Source of the DNA: Hyperoplus lanceolatus
Lineage: Eukaryota; Chordata; Actinopteri; Uranoscopiformes; Ammodytidae
NCBI GenBank assembly: GCA_026929865.2
Contig: CM049395.1
Span: 15,640,001-15,704,000 of the forward strand
Direction: 5' to 3'
DNA length: 64,000 nt
This document shows, one piece after another, positions 59,523 through 64,000 of this stretch (position 1 is the stretch's first letter; every line of letters begins with the position of its first letter). Position numbers and translations under genes: made by a program. The notes below the pieces were generated by a model, which was not told the DNA's origin, ran no database searches, and saw only the letters and a program-made list of their open reading frames with translations.

Positions 59523-62216
59523 CTGAATAAAACAAGACAATCAATTAATGAATTTGTCATTCAGAATAAAAAAATGTCCATTCATTTAAAAATAAATATA
59601 CATCTTTACAGACACTTACTAAAAGCTAGTGTCCATCTCTTTCTCCAGATGGACCATGGTGATAAAGGGGTGCAGAAGAGCTTTCTCAGGAGTGATCCTC
59701 TTTTCCGGGTCCGTACTTTGAAGGCCTTTCAGGAGGCTCACAAATGCCCTCAAGTCTTCCCGCTCAATGGCTTCCTGCATCTCTGGGTAGAGCTAGATTT
59801 TAAACAAAGTCAACGGTAGGTCAGTTTCTCTCCTTCCTCTCTCTTAGCCACATGGACAATTAGCTCATGAAATGGACCACTTACTGTTATCAGGTCATCC
59901 AGGCTTGCAATAGTCCTCACCCATCGTTTCGGCGCAATGCCTGTTTCAAGCTTGTATTCAATTGGTGTCTACAACAACAAAATGCATAAGTCAGACACTT
60001 CTATATTGGTGATATTTTACATTTTAAGGGAGTTGTTCTAATTGAGGCACAACAATAAGTTAAAGAGCTCAGGGAAAAGCAGAGTAATGTCAACATACCT
60101 TCAGCCACCACTTTGGGGTGTCCCAGTGCTTATTCTTCTTGAAGAATTTGCTGGTGTTGTTTCCAGCACTTAGGAGGTGGTCAGCGGGCTGGCCTACTAT
60201 TTTGACAAGGCCACTCATCTGGAAAGAGAAGATAAAGAATGAAAATCCGAATCCGAAATCCTATATCAAGTCCACTGTTTGGTTTGGACATGTTTCCAGG
60301 TTTCCAGTCTGTGAATTCAAACCTGGATATTGAGTTGGTTACTTACCGCCTGGTACTCGCAGTTTACTGCAAACAGGTGCTTGCCGAGAAACAAGAAGGC
60401 GAGCAAACAGCCAAGACCCCACATGTCGATGGCCTCTGAGATGGGGAGACCCAGGATGACTTCGGGTGCTCTGTAGTGGACATCATTCAACAGAGCTGTT
60501 TAGTACATTGTTCAGTGCTTGTACTGAAGCCTGACACACCCTCTGTGGGAGCTTTTCATTTTAAACACATAACTCCAAAGATTTTAAAACATGAAGGGAA
60601 GGCAAGGCAAGGCAAGTTTATTTATATAGCACAATTCAAACACAAGGCCATTCAAAGTGCTTTACAGGGGCAAGATTAAAATACATAAAACACATTAGAA
60701 GACATTTAAAAGCGAATGAAAAGAAGTAAAACATTTAAATTAAATAAAAAGTACAGGTTAAACCTTGCACGTTGAACCTACCTGTAACCCAGAGGTTGAA
60801 TTGACATCCCACCATATTGTGTCATTTCTGATGTTGTGAAAGACACGCCAAAATCTATAAGTTTTACTCTGAAGGGCTCACTCAGGTGGTTTGTCAGCAT
60901 GACGTTGTCTGGCTTCAGGTCGGCGTGGACAACGCCAATGCTCTTCAGAGCCTCAAAGGCCGTCAGCAACTGCAGAGACAAAGGAGGAGTTGTTAAAAAT
61001 ACAATTGACCAGAGTGCACACTTCTACAGACATAGTTTTAATGTGTTCGTTTGATGTTTAACTATCCAAACTGTTAACTCAATTGGCCGATTGTACTGCC
61101 ATTGTTTGTTCAAAGTCTTTTACAGTCATTACCTGCTGTGCAATCGGACGTATTTCAGAGGGAGACAATGGCTCCATGTTTCTTTCCTCGATCAATTGCA
61201 ATAGACTTCTGTCCAGCATTTCAAATGCTAAACAGGTGTGCCCTTTGTGTTCAAACTTTTCAAGGAACCAAACCACGTTCTTCTTGACTGGGTCAAGAAT
61301 GCTTACAACTTCGAGCATTTTGATCTGCGGGGAAAAAAGGAAACATTGCATAAGTAAGATGACACAACAAGTAAGACAACTTGTCAAAAAATATAATCGG
61401 TGAATCTAAATAAATGACCTACCTCTCTTGTAGAGACCTGGCTATCCTCAGTCTTGAGGATCTTGAGGGCGACTTCCAGCGATGTCATTAAATCTACACA
61501 TTTGACAACTTTGCCAAAGCGCCCTTCACCGGTGAAGCCCTGAATGAGGTAGCGACTTGAGCTGCTGCACAGTATTTCCCTTTTTCTCACCTCAAAGGTC
61601 TGGTGGTGACGACAAAGGTCTGGTGGTGACGACAAAAGTTAAACATGCGCCTACATCATGTAGCTGAGAAGTCAAGTCTTGCATTGAAAAATATGAAAAT
61701 GTACTTGAAAGTTTCGAAATGTAAAATACTCCTAATTTTCACAGTGTAATTATTAATTTCAATATATTAATATGTATTCCATTTTAGCATTACTATTACT
61801 GATTAATTAAATTGTTAACCATATTTTAATATTATATATGTTAATATTCTATATTTTAGTGTAAAGTACTTCAGTACAATCAATATGTAATATTGCAATA
61901 TATGTATAGGGTCATTATAATTGAAGCTTTTCATCACAATGTGTAAAGTAACTAGATGCATCTGTCATACCAATGTAGTGGAGTAATAACACTTCTCTCT
62001 GACATGTAGAGTAAATATAATAGCAATACTGATACAATACAAATACAAAACAGATACTCAAAGTAAAAGCGAGTGCAATACTTGATAAATGTAGAAACAC
62101 GCTATGTGTTTTTGTTGTTGGTTTAGCTTACCTGTTTTAGATGCTGTCAAACAGCTGGCAGTATGCAAACTTGATGGCTTTTCACCAAAGAAAAGGTTTT
62201 TCCAAATATTGATCAT
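58973..62216 (-). CDS. HIPK-like (homeodomain-interacting) protein kinase, 9 exons
   Basis: Predicted serine/threonine kinase of about 570 residues. Exons: 62216-62132, 61619-61423, 61324-61133, 60969-60782, 60470-60347, 60218-60099, 59968-59885, 59792-59620 and 59522-58973; all introns are GT..AG and phases match without a stop. Motifs: glycine loop GEGRFG (59-64), VALK lysine K81, alpha-C E94, catalytic loop HADLKPDN (173-180), DFG (197-199), APE (222-224), AIDMWGLGCLLA, LLSAG, WWLKTP, LETGI and the C-lobe end KRITPEKALLHPF. HADLKP with the LLSAG/LKTP/ETGI series is typical of the HIPK branch of the DYRK group. The tail (388-570) is low-complexity, with a basic, NLS-like KNRRLKRNRK near the end; it lacks the long C-terminal region of HIPK1-3 and resembles the short HIPK-like genes expanded in fish. 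The first exon is inferred only from phase and signals. Whether it is catalytically active is unknown. Confidence 0.88.
59620..59792 (-). CDS. HIPK-like exon 8 (kinase C-lobe end)
   Basis: Acceptor AAAATCTAG|CTC; codes LYPEMQEAIEREDLRAF through HPFITMVHLEKEMDTSF; donor TTTTA|GTAAGT, phase 2. Confidence 0.88.
59885..59968 (-). CDS. HIPK-like exon 7
   Basis: Acceptor TTGTTGTAG|ACA; codes TPIEYKLETGIAPKR then WVRTIASLDDLIT; donor ACA|GTAAGT, phase 0. Confidence 0.88.
60099..60218 (-). CDS. HIPK-like exon 6
   Basis: Acceptor TCTCTTTCCAG|ATG; codes MSGLVKIVGQPADHLLSAG then NNTSKFFKKNKHWDTPKWW; donor AAG|GTATGT, phase 0. Confidence 0.9.
60347..60470 (-). CDS. HIPK-like exon 5 (APE, F-helix)
   Basis: Acceptor CCACTACAG|AGC; codes APEVILGLPISEAIDMW then GLGCLLAFLFLGKHLF; donor GCG|GTAAGT. 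Confidence 0.92.
60596..60690 (-). repeat. LINE 3'-tail fragment in kinase intron 4, antisense
   Basis: (GGCAA)n then GTTTATTTATATAGCACAATTC and ATTCAAAGTGCTTTACAGGGG. Same tail family as 58456-58515, and read toward the host gene's coding strand. Confidence 0.75.
60782..60969 (-). CDS. HIPK-like exon 4 (catalytic loop, DFG)
   Basis: Acceptor TTGTCTCTGCAG|TTG; codes LLTAFEALKSIGVVHADLK through DFGVS and GGMSIQPLGY; donor ACAG|GTAGGT, phase 2. It carries the catalytic Asp175 and Asp197. Confidence 0.93.
61133..61324 (-). CDS. HIPK-like exon 3 (N-lobe)
   Basis: Acceptor TCCCCGCAG|ATC; codes IKMLEVVSILDPVKKN through LSPSEIRPIAQQ; donor CAG|GTAATG, phase 0. FEMLDRSLLQLI is the hinge region. Confidence 0.9.
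61423..61619 (-). CDS. HIPK-like exon 2 (glycine loop, VALK)
   Basis: Codes DLCRHHQTFEVRKREILC through GFTGEGRFGKVV, VALKILK and VSTRE; donor GAG|GTAGGT. The acceptor CACCACCAG occurs twice because of a 20-bp tandem duplication; only the first (AG at 61621-61620) keeps the frame from exon 1. Confidence 0.85.
62132..62216 (-). CDS. HIPK-like exon 1 (tentative start)
   Basis: ATG ATC AAT at 62216, open for 28 codons (MINIWKNLFFGEKPSSL..) to donor ACAG|GTAAGC in phase 1, which fits the phase of exon 2. No homology to judge by; an upstream non-coding exon is possible. Confidence 0.5.
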
Positions 62217-62439
62217 GTTCTTCAAGTCAGTCTTGTCTGTAGGTCTGAAGTGTTTGTAACTGAAGGCAAACTGAACAGATCACCAGTTTGGAACACTTGA
62301 TGACAGAACATCAGTTCCATTCCAAAGACAGTTAATCTTCCATTCCAAATAAAGCTACAGAAAGATTCTATTGCCTTTTGGGTTTTTTTTTAAATCTGAG
62401 AAATAAAGGGAATTCATTTGATTTAGACCTTCACACTGG

Positions 62440-62760
62440 CTTCCTGTCAGTCAAAATGGTTTAGGGCCAAAATACATTTCTGATCTTCTGCTAGCCTACA
62501 TTATGAACCACCCAGACCTCTTAGGGTCTGGGACAGGTCTACTTTCAGTCCCCAGTGTCAAGACTAAAGATGGCGAAGAAGCCTTCAGTTTTTATGCACC
62601 ACATACAGTATCTGGAAAAAACTCACAGTAAACCTAAAGTCTACTGCAACTCTCAGCTCTTTTAACTCAATCTTATCTTATTTTTGTATCTATTGTATGC
62701 TCATGTAAAATACTTGCCTTGTGTCTGATTTGTGCTATATAAATAAACTTGCCTTGCTAT
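62440..62760 (+). mobile_element. L2-like LINE 3' end
   Basis: Sequence resembling the end of LINE ORF2 (CACTGGCTTCCTGTCAGTCAAA, i.e. the LHWLPV region, then AGTGTCAAGACTAAAGATGGCGAAG) followed by the tail TTGTGCTATATAAATAAACTTGCCTTGC. It is probably the same family as the antisense tails at 58456 and 60596 and perhaps the RT fragment at 57530. Confidence 0.8.
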
Positions 62761-62764
62761 GCCT

Positions 62765-63480
62765 AACTGACATGTTGGCATTGCTTCCTTTTCCTTCAGA
62801 GCTCAGCCCTCCTGCACAGTGCACACGGGTCAACTCATAGGCCACAGACAAAAACACAACACAATCACAAATAGCTGCTGCTCACATTTCCCTGCAACAA
62901 AAAAAAGGTATTTCTTGAAATAATCTGCAGCTTATTTGCCAGGAACATAATTCTGCCATGGTTGTTTTTTTGCTGAGGGCAACAGCAAGCCCAGCAGCTT
63001 GGACATAATGAAGCTTTCAGGGACATGTTCTCCCATCATGCAGCGCCAGCCCCTGTCTGCTTCCACCAGATGTTCCATGTTTTTTCCTCCAAAAGGCTTG
63101 GCTGCCAGACTGGGGGACGATTGCTAGCAAAGCGGGAACCAGCTAGCTCCACTGTTGATTCGTGATTATAGGGTGATAGTTGGGTTAATTGCTTGTTTAA
63201 TTTTTACTGGGCGAGAGCCTGTCACTTTGTTGTCATATTTTGTGTAGCTGAGGAAATCAGAAACTAGAGCCAGGCTGGAATCAGTTAGGGAACAGATAAA
63301 CAGGATTTTATTGATTCATTTTCAAAGATCACAGAGTAGCTGTCGTTGCGAATAACCTTGTGGTTCGATTGTTGTTAAAGGATGACAATGTGTCATCACA
63401 TGTCCTAAAAGCAGAGTGATAACTAGTACAAGTAGCCTACAGTAGGCTATTATGTAGAATACAGTTTGTGATCGTCAACG
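62765..63480. other. intergenic DNA, nothing recognised
   Basis: Upstream flank of the HIPK-like gene; no coding frame or clear repeat. Confidence 0.5.
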
Positions 63481-63483
63481 AAG

Positions 63484-63551
63484 GAAGAAGAAGAAGAAGA
63501 AGAAGAAGAAGAAGAAGAAGAAGAAGAAGAAGAAGAAGAAGAAGAAGAAGA
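63484..63551. repeat. (GAA)n trinucleotide array, about 22 units
   Basis: Pure AGA/GAA array, purine on the plus strand, which can form triplex DNA. Confidence 0.97.
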
Positions 63552-63875
63552 TGGCTAACTCTTGCTGCATTTACTCTGTTTACGGAAAACGCCAACAACC
63601 CAAAACTCAAATATATTCCTTTTGCAATGATACAAAACTAACAAAAGTAAACTGTAAAATCCCCACAATTCAAAATTATGAAATATAGGGTTTTTGGCAT
63701 CCTACATCATTTGTAAGTGTTTTATTAGGCCTAGGCCTACTAGTTGATCGATTTATTGATTAATCAACCAATCATTAAGCACTGCTGTAAACTGTATCTT
63801 TCTTACAAGGTTTGGTGTTTAAGTGAAAACTGTAATCTATTTGGGAATATGGATCCCTTTTTAATTAGGCTTTAC

Positions 63876-63883
63876 TATGTGTA

Positions 63884-63935
<52 letters not shown>

Positions 63936-64000
63936 TGCGAGTGTGTGTGCATGTGCGTGCGTGCATTTGTGTGTGTGTGTGTGCGCAAGTGGGTGTGCGT
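63876..64000. repeat. (TG)n compound microsatellite at window end
   Basis: TG array with GCGCGTGCGAG and CATTTG interruptions, running to the window edge. Confidence 0.95.

Noticed and set aside
58941-59819. 292-codon plus-strand frame over the kinase tail
   Set aside because: Shadow of kinase exons 8 and 9 on the minus strand; the splice signals and kinase homology fit only the minus strand.
61599-61635. Start of the kinase at a non-ATG codon within the duplicated acceptor
   Set aside because: No ATG is present there, and the phase-matched exon 1 at 62216-62132 gives a better model.

Overview
The window is teleost fish genomic DNA, most likely from a percomorph. The grounds are a vertebrate-type split gene (smad3) with GT/AG introns, abundant (CA/TG)n arrays, tRNA-derived SINEs with an AAATAAA-type tail, RTE-clade (Rex3-like) and L2-like LINE pieces, and many short hAT-type DNA transposons. 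All identifications come from reading the sequence; no database search was possible.

Layout. 1-1567 is the 3' part of an RTE-clade LINE running in from upstream. It is followed by a possible last coding exon of an upstream gene (1599-1701, weak) and by decayed transposon sequence. From about 11.2 kb to 52.5 kb on the + strand lies one complete gene, smad3. Its eight coding exons (11617-49944) join with matching phases into exactly 425 codons plus stop, ending in the SSVS receptor-phosphorylation motif. Its 3' UTR probably runs to a poly(A) signal at 52510. Introns 1 and 2 fill about 30 kb and are a transposon graveyard: hAT-type elements with 8-bp target duplications (17091-17458, 22773-23241, 23565-27601, 23914-24915, 37046-41087), a Harbinger-like element (21584-22497), a SINE and a solo LTR (33637-34172). 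Intron 2 also carries a 3.3-kb RTE LINE whose 5' two thirds are inverted relative to its 3' third, inserted inside a hAT element.

Downstream, 52.5-58.9 kb is intergenic with an L2-like LINE reverse-transcriptase fragment. On the - strand at 62216-58973 is a nine-exon gene for a HIPK-like protein kinase of about 570 residues. It has complete glycine-loop, VALK, HADLKPDN, DFG and APE motifs but an altered activation loop.

Functionally, smad3 encodes the TGF-beta/activin receptor-regulated transcription factor. The HIPK-like kinase belongs to a family that in mammals acts in the nucleus on transcriptional regulators, including TGF-beta/BMP co-regulators, but nothing in the sequence shows that these two neighbours work together. 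I saw no operon-like, CRISPR or novel multi-gene system. The most unusual material is the nested transposon architecture, a recurrent 16-bp motif inside one nested element, and a 20-bp tandem duplication of a splice acceptor in the kinase gene.
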